Assembly: GCA_965371445.1 (NCBI GenBank)
Contig: CBDUYN010000237.1
Coordinates: 1-13,238 of the forward strand
Source: DASWIG01 sp965371445
GTDB taxonomy: Bacteria; Acidobacteriota; Thermoanaerobaculia; Multivoradales; J023
Reading direction: 5' to 3'
Length of the DNA stretch: 13,238 nucleotides
Under the pieces are notes generated by a model, which was not told the DNA's origin, searched no databases, and was given only the letters and a program-made list of their open reading frames with translations. Positions 7,101 through 13,196 of the stretch are shown piece after piece. How positions within the stretch are numbered: position 1 is the stretch's first letter; each line of letters begins with the position of its first letter. Both the position numbers and the translations under genes were made by a program.

Positions 7101-10003
7101 TCGACGCCCTCGGCAACGTCTACCTCTCGTCGAACTGCGACGGCACCGGCGACTTCCTGCGGTCGGGGAACGAGGGCGCGACCTGGCAGACGATCGGCAC
7201 GCTCTGCGGCGGCAACCTCGGGCTCTACTCCAGCAGCGGCGATCTGAGCATCTCCCGTTCCGACGGCAACACCATGTATGCCATCCGTACGGGCGACGAC
7301 GCGGGGGGGCGCGTCTCGGTCGCCTGCCGCAGCACCGACGGTGGAGCGACCTGGACGGAGATCGGCAGGATCATCGGGTACGACGCCGACTACCTGGGGA
7401 TCGCGGTCTCCCAGTCCGATCCATTGGACGTGGTGCGGGTCACCGACGAGATCTTCGACTACTACCTCGAACGAAGCGTCGACGGCGGCGACACCTGGAC
7501 CCGGCAACCGATCGCGCTGTCGTTCGCTGGCTTTGGCTGCTGCTTTCGGCGCGCGGCGAGCGATCCTTCCGTGATCCTCTTCGGCACCTCCAGCGGGCTT
7601 TGGAAGAGCACCGACCACGGAGCGACCTGGAGTCGTCCCCCGATCGAGGGCACGATCTCCACCGACGTGACCTCGCTCGCCATCGACCCCGCCAACGCCG
7701 ACGACTACTACGTCGGCTCCTCGCGCGGTCTCTCGCACACCGCCGACGGCGGCGAAACCTGGGGCCCCCGCAACCGGGGACTGGTGGTCCGCGGCCTGAC
7801 CGGCATGGCGATCAGCCCCCTCCTGCCCGACGAGCTTATGCTGGCGACGACCGTCGGCGAGGTCCAGCTTTCGCGCACGGCCGGAGAGCATTGGACGTCC
7901 GGCGGCGTCAACCTGTCGGCCTTCGGCGTCACGCAGCCGATCATCTCCGCCGCGGACCCGGACCTCTACCTCATCGTGGCCTCGCACTCCGGGCTCCTGC
8001 GCTCGGACAACCGGGGCCTGACGTGGAGCCTGATCACTCCGCCGTCCACCTTCGGCTGGGCGCTCGATGCCGTGGATGCCGATCCCAACGACTCCGACGT
8101 CATGCTCGCCGTGGACGCCGCGGGCGAGCTCCACCGGACCACGGACGGGGGCCAGACCTGGACCCTGATCGACACCAGCTTCGCCGGCGCCCTCGCCTTC
8201 GCCCACGACGTCGCCGGCCGGGTGTACAGGGCGGCTTCTTCGGGCATCGCCCGCTCCGACGACGGCGGAGCGACCTGGGGCGTCGCCGCCGGCCCCACTT
8301 GGATGGACGTCCTCGAGCCGGCCCCCTCGGATTCCCGCTACGTCTACGCCACGGATTCCTGGGGAGGTAGCGTTTACTTCCTCGATCCCGGCGGCTTGTG
8401 GCAGACCGCCACGACGTCGCCGGACAAGCCCGTGCTGAGCCTCGCCGTCGAGTGGACCGACCCGTCGACCGCCTATGCCGGCGCCGATCATCCGGGCACT
8501 GCCGGCGAGACCGGCGGCATCTACAAGACGAGCGACGGGGGACGCGGCTGGGCGCGGATCCCGGGAGCGCTGGATTCCTTCGACGTGGTCGCGATCCAAA
8601 CCCACCCCACGACCCCGGGGACCCTCTATGCCGCGACCGGCCAGGGCGGGGTCTACCGCTCCACCGACGGCGCCGCGACCTGGCTGTTGCTCGACAGCTA
8701 CGCGACGGTGGCCGGCCAGGTCAACGTCACCCTCGTGGATCCGACGAATCCGAACCTGCTCTTCGCCGGCACCGAGGGCTTCGGGGTGCAGGCGTCGACC
8801 AACGGCGGGCAGAGCTTCGTGCGCCGGGTCGACGGGTTGACGAACCTGAACATCAACGCCCTCGCCTTCGATCCCGACACCCCTACGACGCTTTTCGCCG
8901 GCTCCGACGACGGCGTCTTCAAGACGACCGACTCGGGCATCACCTGGACGGCGACGGCGCAGGCGAGCGGCGAGATCACGGACCTCGTCACCGACAACGA
9001 AGGTTCGGCGAGGCGCATCTGGGCGACCGTCGTGGGCGAGGGCGTCGCCTTCTCGGCCGACGGCGGGGCGACGTTCAGCGTCGCAGCGACCGGCCTGGCG
9101 TCGCTCGAGCTCACCTCCCTGGAGCTGGAATTGATCGGGTCGGCGCGGCGCATCTGGGCCACGACGCGGGGTGGCGACGGGGTCGTCTACTCCGACGACC
9201 TGGGGCAGACCTGGACCTCCGCGGCGGGCAACGGGTTGACCGACCGCGACGTCAACGACGTGACGACCGGCACCGCCCGCCGCATCTGGGGCACCGCCCG
9301 GCGCATCTGGGCCACCACCGACAGCGGCGTCTTCTTCAGCGACAACGACGGCCAGACCTGGACGGATCTTTCCCTCGGCCTGCCCGCCGGCGTCCCCGTC
9401 ACCTCCGTCGCGATCGATCCCCATTCCGACGAGGTGCTGGTGAGCCTGCTCTCGGATCACGCGGGAGGCGTCTATCGCGGCGGCAACACCCAGGGAATCT
9501 GGACGCCGTTCAATGACGGGCTCGAGGAGCTGCGCGTCCGCCGGCTGACCCGCGACGGCGGGCACGTGGTCGACCCCTCGACGAATGGGACGACCTTCTA
9601 CGCCGCCACCGTCGGCGACGGGATCTACGCCAGCGAGCTGAGGACGGCCGCCGGAGCCTTCCCGTCCATCGCCACGGCCTCGCTGGCAGAGGGCACCGTG
9701 CGCTATTCCTACTCCCAGACGCTGGCGGCGACCGGCGGCAGCCCTCCCTACGCCTGGAGCGTCGTCGAGGGATCGCTGCCCCCCGGCCTGAGCCTCGACG
9801 CCGCCACGGGCACGATTTCGGGCGAGCCCGGGCTCGTGGGGATCTCGGAGCTCACCCTGCAGGTCTCCGACACCGAGTCGCGGACCGACAACAAGCCGTT
9901 CTCGCTGATCGTCCACGAGGGTGTGTCGAGCGCCGTCGTCTTCGTCGACGGATTCGAAAGCGGCGACACTTCGGCTTGGAGCCGATCGGTCGGCCTCCCG
10001 TAG
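4169..10003 (+). CDS. Secreted subtilisin-like (S8) peptidase with putative-Ig domains and Asp-box propeller repeats
   Basis: The product has 1944 residues. ATG 4169 is chosen, with an AAAAGG ribosome binding site about 7 nt upstream, over TTG 4166. A signal peptide (MKRALTWILVGLLAGALGAG) precedes a prodomain-like part and the peptidase domain (about 165-665). The catalytic set is Asp178 (YVDTGVDV), His249 (GHGTH), oxyanion Asn352 (AAGNSS) and Ser627 (GTSFAAP). An insert of about 270 residues lies between Asn352 and Ser627 and holds two Cys that could form a disulphide. Two putative-Ig (He_PIG-type) domains follow at about 691-772 and 776-860 (motifs PPYSWSLAGGSLPPDL, GTP). From about 865 to 1825 there are some 17 Asp-box units (S-T-D-G-G-x-T-W type), as in BNR/sortilin-like propellers, and a third putative-Ig domain covers about 1830-1918. 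The protein ends with a DGFESGDTSAW tail. It probably degrades or processes proteins outside the cell, with the propeller and Ig domains binding substrate or surface. The target is unknown. Confidence 0.93.
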   Translation: MKRALTWILVGLLAGALGAGSQLPPDVRRFERRLDTSLKLLYRAQRGATLEKSGRAEEILDRLLPGSWGTRKSAGARRLHLLVSFTGQEARLADAGFAVEARLGPVYTGSIELARLAELTELSGVARVEPSRLLSPQASVPRSAAPFPPPDAGAPKDLAGAVPPKDLAGSGVLIGYVDTGVDVFHQDFRDNTTGQTRIKLLLDFSDPGDIDGDGVLDGAGPFGGTLYTEAQINAALAAGDFAQKDTAGHGTHGLSIAAGDDPLLPGIAPGADLLVVKATRDDDSLAFTSADVINALAFVDDKAAELGLPYVVNLSLGTIFSSHDGRSLEEQALDALVGPGIPGKAAVVAAGNSSENRSGRFHHFRGTAYVGLSRSHTLTVPAYTPSPGFGNDRILIDVWHEGADRHTLSVVPPGCAPVSVPFGEFADVQTACGDVFIANMGGANPENGDVEAIVLIDDWSGTAPAPGDWLLSFEGEEVGSGSYDGWLSDDSALGGERPYFSADADNLFLVGKPGSAYNAVTVGSFAKHEAASRFLTSWTDVNGLSRLDATAVDGDLSDFSSPGRTRDGRIKPELTAPGERVMGAVSRDALPGLSAASIYRFHPFPEVDALLTDNAADHAFGMLQGTSFAAPVVTGLVARILSTDPSLDAIQVRNVLVSSALADAFTGAVPNELWGYGKVDRSVGAAPLPEALRIDVDELPGGVVGEPYSRVLTASGGSVPYAWSHTAGLPPGLTLDGSLLAGTPTAAGAFSFTMEVTDASARSASRDYEVSVTTTPALDIVTPSLPRAKLGRPYDRRLEARGGTPPYSWSLAGGSLPPDLGITGESIQGTPSELGRYSFTLRVEDSAAATAFRSYNLRVTLGGTGIWRLLGIIETSVNQITIDPTDSDRLMSANENAFDPSQDAVFESTDAGGSWRPISINNGFAGTAGWLTISPSSVGWAIPQWGNGNAFRYDPGSGTWVDTEPCGWTNQQLDAIDFDALGNVYLSSNCDGTGDFLRSGNEGATWQTIGTLCGGNLGLYSSSGDLSISRSDGNTMYAIRTGDDAGGRVSVACRSTDGGATWTEIGRIIGYDADYLGIAVSQSDPLDVVRVTDEIFDYYLERSVDGGDTWTRQPIALSFAGFGCCFRRAASDPSVILFGTSSGLWKSTDHGATWSRPPIEGTISTDVTSLAIDPANADDYYVGSSRGLSHTADGGETWGPRNRGLVVRGLTGMAISPLLPDELMLATTVGEVQLSRTAGEHWTSGGVNLSAFGVTQPIISAADPDLYLIVASHSGLLRSDNRGLTWSLITPPSTFGWALDAVDADPNDSDVMLAVDAAGELHRTTDGGQTWTLIDTSFAGALAFAHDVAGRVYRAASSGIARSDDGGATWGVAAGPTWMDVLEPAPSDSRYVYATDSWGGSVYFLDPGGLWQTATTSPDKPVLSLAVEWTDPSTAYAGADHPGTAGETGGIYKTSDGGRGWARIPGALDSFDVVAIQTHPTTPGTLYAATGQGGVYRSTDGAATWLLLDSYATVAGQVNVTLVDPTNPNLLFAGTEGFGVQASTNGGQSFVRRVDGLTNLNINALAFDPDTPTTLFAGSDDGVFKTTDSGITWTATAQASGEITDLVTDNEGSARRIWATVVGEGVAFSADGGATFSVAATGLASLELTSLELELIGSARRIWATTRGGDGVVYSDDLGQTWTSAAGNGLTDRDVNDVTTGTARRIWGTARRIWATTDSGVFFSDNDGQTWTDLSLGLPAGVPVTSVAIDPHSDEVLVSLLSDHAGGVYRGGNTQGIWTPFNDGLEELRVRRLTRDGGHVVDPSTNGTTFYAATVGDGIYASELRTAAGAFPSIATASLAEGTVRYSYSQTLAATGGSPPYAWSVVEGSLPPGLSLDAATGTISGEPGLVGISELTLQVSDTESRTDNKPFSLIVHEGVSSAVVFVDGFESGDTSAWSRSVGLP
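9002..9316 (+). repeat. Four in-frame ARRIWAT/ARRIWGT coding repeats in the protease propeller
   Basis: The peptide GSARRIWAT (or GTARRIWGT/AT) is encoded at 9002-9028, 9137-9163, 9269-9289 and 9290-9316, that is residues 1612, 1657, 1701 and 1708 onward. The first three are spaced 45 and 44 residues apart, the length of one propeller unit. The last two are a head-to-tail 21-bp duplication with one mismatch. Each copy sits where neighbouring units have a strand such as PTTLFAGS before the Asp box. All copies share the DNA core CGCATCTGGG. Confidence 0.75.
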
Positions 10004-10032
10004 CCGCGGCTCCCTCGTGTCTATTCTCGTGA

Positions 10033-10104
10033 GCCGCACGGCAAAGCTCACCGGCGGCAATGGAGCACAGCGGAATTGCCGTCCGGTGCAGCATCTTGTT
10101 CGGC
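10033..10104 (-). other. attC-like integron cassette recombination site
   Basis: This is a 72-bp imperfect palindrome. On the minus strand it starts with GCCGAAC (10104-10098, R''-like), then a 5-nt spacer and GCTGCACC. The main stem pairs CACCGGCGGCAAT (10049-10061) with 10075-10088, perfect except for one bulged base at 10082. The outer ends GCCGCAC (10033-10039) and GTTCGGC (10098-10104) pair at 6 of 7 positions. Extrahelical bases in the stem are a hallmark of attC sites. The site lies 37 nt after the stop of the 330-residue minus-strand gene, the normal place for the attC of a cassette. The R' heptamer reads GTGCGGC instead of GTTRRRY, so the site may be impaired. It could instead act as a terminator hairpin between convergent genes. 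Confidence 0.65.
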
Positions 10105-10141
10105 AGTATCCTCAAAATTCCTCATAAGCTCAACTGGAGCT

Positions 10142-11134
10142 TTACTGTGTTATCCAGTCAGGCCCCGCCAGGGCAGACATTGCTCGTAGTTCGGCCGGCG
10201 GGCTCAGTTGAAGCCTTATTGTTTTGTCTAAGGAGGCGGCAAGCCATCTCTTTACTTCTGTCGGTTCTCCAAGTAGGGCCAGCAAATCCCTATCCACTTC
10301 CTGGTTTAACTCCCGGTCGCCACAGAAAACCTTTAGAGTATTGGAAACAATTTCCATCCGGCGACGAATTGGTACCAGGGTGATGTTCCTACCACACGCT
10401 GCAAATGGCTTATCCAAATTGAGTTTCCCGCCTATCGCCTCTAGAACAATTTGAAGATTTGTCACAAACCTCCAGTGGCAGGGCATAAGCATATCGATGG
10501 CCAGGCCCAAGGAGAGTTCTGCCTGATGCCCACTCTCGCTGTCATGAACGATCGTTCGAACTGTTTTCAGCCAGAAATCTTCATGTTCCTTGTAGTGCTC
10601 AGGGCACTCATTGCGGTAAGCAAGTTCATATTCACCTCCACTTAGAAGAATCCACACATACTGGGCCGTTGGGTCGTCAAGTGACTGTGGCCAATGGATC
10701 GAGCTGCGGATCTTCTCAATCACCCGTTGGACCTGCCATTCTTTCAACGGCGAGCGCTCCCCAAGGCAAGCAAGGAGTTGAGACGCCGGAACGGTGTCGA
10801 TAGATAAATCGATCTTTGTGCTCACACATCCCGCACACCACGCTGAGAGAGCGGCGCAGGCATTTAGCCATACTTTCTCAGCCGAGTGTTGCTGACCAGG
10901 AGAACGCGTGCCTAGCCCTTTTTGGGTTTCGCCGGCACCGATCGCCTCGATGATATTGTGGACCCATCGTTCGGCCTTGTGATGGCACAATTCGAGACTT
11001 GATATAAGCTCACGGATCCTCGAGACGTTTGGGGCGATGGGAGCAATATCGTCCTCTATCCTATCGATGTCCAGTACTTCAGAATCTGCTTCTAGGGCAC
11101 AATTACGCCACCATGACCTGCAAAATGTCGGCAT
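10142..11134 (-). CDS. Hypothetical cassette-borne protein (330 aa)
   Basis: The frame from ATG 11134 to the stop at 10142-10144 encodes 330 residues. AGGAG (11149-11145 on the minus strand) lies 10 nt before the start. The protein appears soluble, with no signal peptide or membrane helix. It is rich in amphipathic helices (SRIRELISSLELCHHKAERW, WLKTVRTIVHD, LNQEVDRDLLALLGEPTEV) and carries several scattered Cys and Trp. I recognise no catalytic motif and assign no function. Codon use is far less GC-biased than in the kinase and protease, which points to acquisition from elsewhere. An attC-like palindrome follows its stop and a second, degenerate one lies upstream, so gene plus site have the form of one integron cassette. 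Cassette proteins are often adaptive or defensive, but that is context only. Confidence 0.7.
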   Translation of the reverse strand: MPTFCRSWWRNCALEADSEVLDIDRIEDDIAPIAPNVSRIRELISSLELCHHKAERWVHNIIEAIGAGETQKGLGTRSPGQQHSAEKVWLNACAALSAWCAGCVSTKIDLSIDTVPASQLLACLGERSPLKEWQVQRVIEKIRSSIHWPQSLDDPTAQYVWILLSGGEYELAYRNECPEHYKEHEDFWLKTVRTIVHDSESGHQAELSLGLAIDMLMPCHWRFVTNLQIVLEAIGGKLNLDKPFAACGRNITLVPIRRRMEIVSNTLKVFCGDRELNQEVDRDLLALLGEPTEVKRWLAASLDKTIRLQLSPPAELRAMSALAGPDWITQ

Positions 11135-11213
11135 TTCTTCTGCTCTCCTAACTTGTGTGCTGCCGAACGGACAGCCATCAGGGGCGCCCCTTCAACCATC
11201 TCAGAACGTTCGA

Positions 11214-11286
11214 CGAAGACAACACCATGACCGGCACTACGGACGGTTGATACGGCGTCGGCGTCCCCTGCATGGCATGGTTCTGC
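11214..11286 (-). other. Degenerate attC-like site after the toxin-antitoxin pair
   Basis: On the minus strand, 4 nt after the antitoxin stop, GCAGAAC (11286-11280) is followed by a 5-nt spacer and CATGCAGG. This is the same layout as the site at 10033-10104. The far arm, CCGGTCATGG (minus strand, about 11234-11225), pairs only imperfectly with the near arm. The R' box is poorly conserved: GTTGTCT or GTCTTCG could fill the role. The length of about 70 bp suits an attC. It may be a decayed site; the alternative is chance resemblance. Confidence 0.4.
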
Positions 11287-11290
11287 GGTC

Positions 11291-11515
11291 TTACAGCTCT
11301 GGAACGTGCTCAGTCTCATACGCTTCCACCAGAACTCCAAGAATCTCCATCAGCGAAGCCAGCGGATGGCTCTCCTCTTCGCCCACCTCATCAATCAATT
11401 GGTCAAGGAGAGCAACGATACGTTCGTATTCATCCTCGGTATGAGGAACATAGACCACCGGCGCCATCGATGGCCATAGATGCAATGCTTCCTGAGCTTC
11501 AAGGGGTACCATCAT
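11291..11515 (-). CDS. higA: HigA-like antitoxin, short form without helix-turn-helix
   Basis: The product has 74 residues, starting at ATG 11515 directly after the toxin stop (TGA ATG ATG junction); ATG 11512 is an alternative. The sequence DEYERIVALLDQLIDEVGEE and then HPLASLMEILGVLVEAYETEH matches the N-terminal region of HigA antitoxins that partner HigB toxins. The usual XRE helix-turn-helix that would follow is absent: the frame ends at HVPEL and a TAA. It may neutralise HigB by binding but could not repress the operon through a standard HTH. Short forms of this kind exist beside HigB genes as far as I recall, so this need not be a truncation. The toxin-first gene order is typical of higBA. 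The assignment is from sequence resemblance and position. Confidence 0.65.
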   Translation of the reverse strand: MMVPLEAQEALHLWPSMAPVVYVPHTEDEYERIVALLDQLIDEVGEEESHPLASLMEILGVLVEAYETEHVPEL

Positions 11516-11803
11516 TCACTCCTTCCATGTGTCGTGATCGTACTCGTCATGAGTCAATACCGCACGAATGTAGATCTTGCGGCGGTTGTAGTGAATAGCT
11601 ACTATCAGTCTCGCTTTGTTTCCACCAATGTTGAATACGGTCAACTTTCCGACCTTGTCGGCAGTTGAGAAAGTCGACCGCAAATCCTCAAAGGAGGAGA
11701 AATTCCGTCGCTTCGCAAGACGATACCACCGTTCGAGGGCGGAATGAGTCTCTGGATGAGCTGCGGCGAAGTCGTTCAGCCGTTTCCTGGTGACGATGTG
11801 CAT
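11516..11803 (-). CDS. higB: HigB-type mRNA-interferase toxin
   Basis: The product has 95 residues from ATG 11803, with GGAGG about 10 nt upstream; the frame is open further upstream but that part does not look coding. Landmarks of the HigB (RelE-superfamily) fold are present: start MHIVTRKRLNDFAAAHPE, ALERWYRLAKR, then FNIGGNKARLIVAIHYN (57-73), YIRAVLTHDEYD (78-89) and the end of the domain. HigB toxins cut mRNA on the ribosome and stop growth until the antitoxin rebinds. Length and motif spacing are normal for the family and I see no disruption, so it is probably intact. It is co-transcribed with the antitoxin, which begins on the base after its stop. Toxin-antitoxin pairs with their own promoters are common in cassette arrays, where they stabilise the array. 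Confidence 0.85.
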   Translation of the reverse strand: MHIVTRKRLNDFAAAHPETHSALERWYRLAKRRNFSSFEDLRSTFSTADKVGKLTVFNIGGNKARLIVAIHYNRRKIYIRAVLTHDEYDHDTWKE

Positions 11804-12504
11804 TGCCGCTTGCCCTCCATCGGGGTTGAGAAGCCTCCTGGAGCCTGGCCGGTGGGTGACGTGCTCTTGCGGACCATTCTTGGGCCAGGCCGGCGAAGAT
11901 TCGCCGCACACCGCAGGCCCGGGGGATCGGCACCTGTACCGCGACCCGGCAGCCGGATCTCGGCGCCGCTCTCTGCGGGAGCACGGTTCTTGGCCGGAGG
12001 TTCTTGGCCGGAGACCGTCCACCCTCCCGGATAGCCGCCGAAGGCTCCGCCCTCCGGGAATCGCAGGCGGGAAGCTCATAGGAGGTTCCCGGCGAGGCTC
12101 CTGGGGCCTGGAGGGTCGGGGGTGAGGGTGTGCTGGCCATAAGGTCCATGGTACCACCGGGCGCGGAGACGGGCAAGAGCTCTGTCCGTGAACCTGCGGT
12201 CGCTGCCGGGCACGCTCCTGCCTGGGTGCCTCGCCCACTGCGACCTCGTTCGCCTGCTGCCGTGTCCTGAGGCGCCTCCGCGGCGACCCCACGAAGTAGA
12301 GTGGCCGGCCAGCTCACGGTCATCGGACGTCTGTCTTGGCCCGAGAGGCGACAAGAAGAGGGGAGCGAGAGGAGAACTGATTCACCCCGGTGCCGTGACG
12401 ACCGCACGGGTCAGCTTCCCGGGACCGGTTTCGAGCTGCCTGAATCTTTATCGCCTCTGCTACAGAACATTCAAGCCGCAGGCGACCGTCAGGTGCATCC
12501 TCGG
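11804..12504 (-). other. About 700 bp without a recognisable gene
   Basis: Between the toxin start and the half attC-like site I see no convincing gene on either strand. The open frames are Pro/Arg/Ser-rich and read like GC-rich noncoding DNA. Visible structures are a 14-bp tandem duplication (11985-12012), a perfect 14-bp palindrome GGCGAAGATTCGCC near 11895, and a weak leftward promoter candidate: TTGAAT (12474-12469) and GATAAA (12452-12447) with a 16-nt spacer. Its GC content is visibly higher than that of the flanking cassette genes, which suggests a different origin. Confidence 0.4.
11985..12012. repeat. 14-bp perfect tandem duplication
   Basis: GGTTCTTGGCCGGA occurs twice head to tail (11985-11998 and 11999-12012) in the gene-free stretch. 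Two copies only, so it is most likely a replication-slippage product. Confidence 0.85.
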
Positions 12505-12511
12505 GTTAGAT
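12482..12511 (-). other. Half attC-like site (R'' and L'' boxes only)
   Basis: On the minus strand, 7 nt after the stop of the 225-residue gene, ATCTAAC (12511-12505) matches the attC R'' consensus RYYYAAC exactly. A 5-nt spacer and GATGCACC follow, then the start of a stem arm (TGACGGTCGC). The boxes and spacing agree with the site at 10033-10104, where the second box is GCTGCACC. No matching L'/R' half is found within a normal attC length, so the 3' half appears lost or displaced. Confidence 0.5.
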
Positions 12512-12518
12512 GGCGCGG

Positions 12519-13196
12519 TCATGGCGTCGTCATCTGCTTTATTGCCGCCATACTGAAGCTCCCGAGAAACTCCCCCGCCGCTGCCCAGTCAAGATCTGCA
12601 AGTTGCCGCTTGATCTCTTTAAGGTAGCGTAAACCCGACTTCGTGTGGGCCTCGAAGAGGTCGTTCAACTTTGGTCTGCTCGCTTCGATCAATTCCAACA
12701 ACTCCCCCTTATAAGTCGCTGGGAATCCACACGTGAGTCGAGCTCGGCGGAGCTTGGCGATTGGAACGAGTGTGATCACCCCGCCAGGAAAGATCTGCTC
12801 CTCGGACTTCGCATAGTCTGGTACGTCTGACGCATAGGCCGCCTTTGGTAGGGAAAAACTACCGGCTTCATTGCCCTCAAATACTAGACGCGCGACCGAC
12901 CTGGGGTATGGAACAGAGGTACCGAACAGGGTTAGCAGATGAAAGGCCGGACTCCGAGCAGATCGGTACTGGCGAGCAGAGAGGAGCGTGATTGCACGGG
13001 AGGACGACCTGAGATCCACGAGGTAGTGGCCAGACTCCTCGGTAAAGAGGCCGAACCACACGTAGTTGTCGAGTTCACTCTTGCCCGCAGCAGCCAACAC
13101 AGGTCGAAGGTGGCCATACAACGTATTTGAGAGCGCAAGGTCTAGCCGAGCGAGCCGCTTCGTAATTTCTCCCTCGAGCCAGGCGTGTAGTGCCAT
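12519..13196 (-). CDS. Hypothetical cassette-borne protein (225 aa)
   Basis: The frame ends at TGA (12519-12521). ATG 13196 is preferred, with GGAG 4 nt upstream (13204-13201), giving 225 residues; GTG 13229 would add 11. The protein looks soluble with no signal peptide. The N-terminal part is helical (ALHAWLEGEITKRLARLDLA). The middle is beta-rich (ELDNYVWFGLFTEESGHYLV, GGVITLVPIAKL), and a helical end follows (LLELIEASRPKLNDLFEAH, GLRYLKEIKRQLADL). No known motif or catalytic signature is apparent, and I assign no function. Codon use is lower in GC than in the central genes, like the other minus-strand cassette genes. The half attC-like site just after the stop suggests it entered as an integron cassette. 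Confidence 0.68.
   Translation of the reverse strand: MALHAWLEGEITKRLARLDLALSNTLYGHLRPVLAAAGKSELDNYVWFGLFTEESGHYLVDLRSSSRAITLLSARQYRSARSPAFHLLTLFGTSVPYPRSVARLVFEGNEAGSFSLPKAAYASDVPDYAKSEEQIFPGGVITLVPIAKLRRARLTCGFPATYKGELLELIEASRPKLNDLFEAHTKSGLRYLKEIKRQLADLDWAAAGEFLGSFSMAAIKQMTTP

Noticed and set aside
4385..10060. A minus-strand open frame of 1891 codons opposite the protease gene
   Set aside because: It is a shadow caused by extreme GC-biased codon use on the plus strand, which removes stops from the antisense frame. The peptide is Gly/Arg/Val/Asp-rich without domain signatures, while the plus frame has clear catalytic motifs.
11144..11150. GTTAGGA just before the 330-aa gene as the R' box of an attC
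   Set aside because: No upstream arm pairs with its surroundings. The AGGAG within it is better explained as the ribosome binding site of the gene.
12076..12407. Minus-strand frames in the gene-free stretch as remnants of a transposase or reverse transcriptase
   Set aside because: I could find no DDE, integrase or YADD-type motif. The peptides are Pro/Arg/Ser-rich and unrecognisable.
12192..12494. Inverted match between 12192-12203 and 12482-12494 (12 bp with one bulge) as the two arms of one attC split by an insert
   Set aside because: The arms are about 280 bp apart, no R' box follows the far arm, and a match of this length can occur by chance in GC-rich DNA. It is only a possibility beside the half-site finding.
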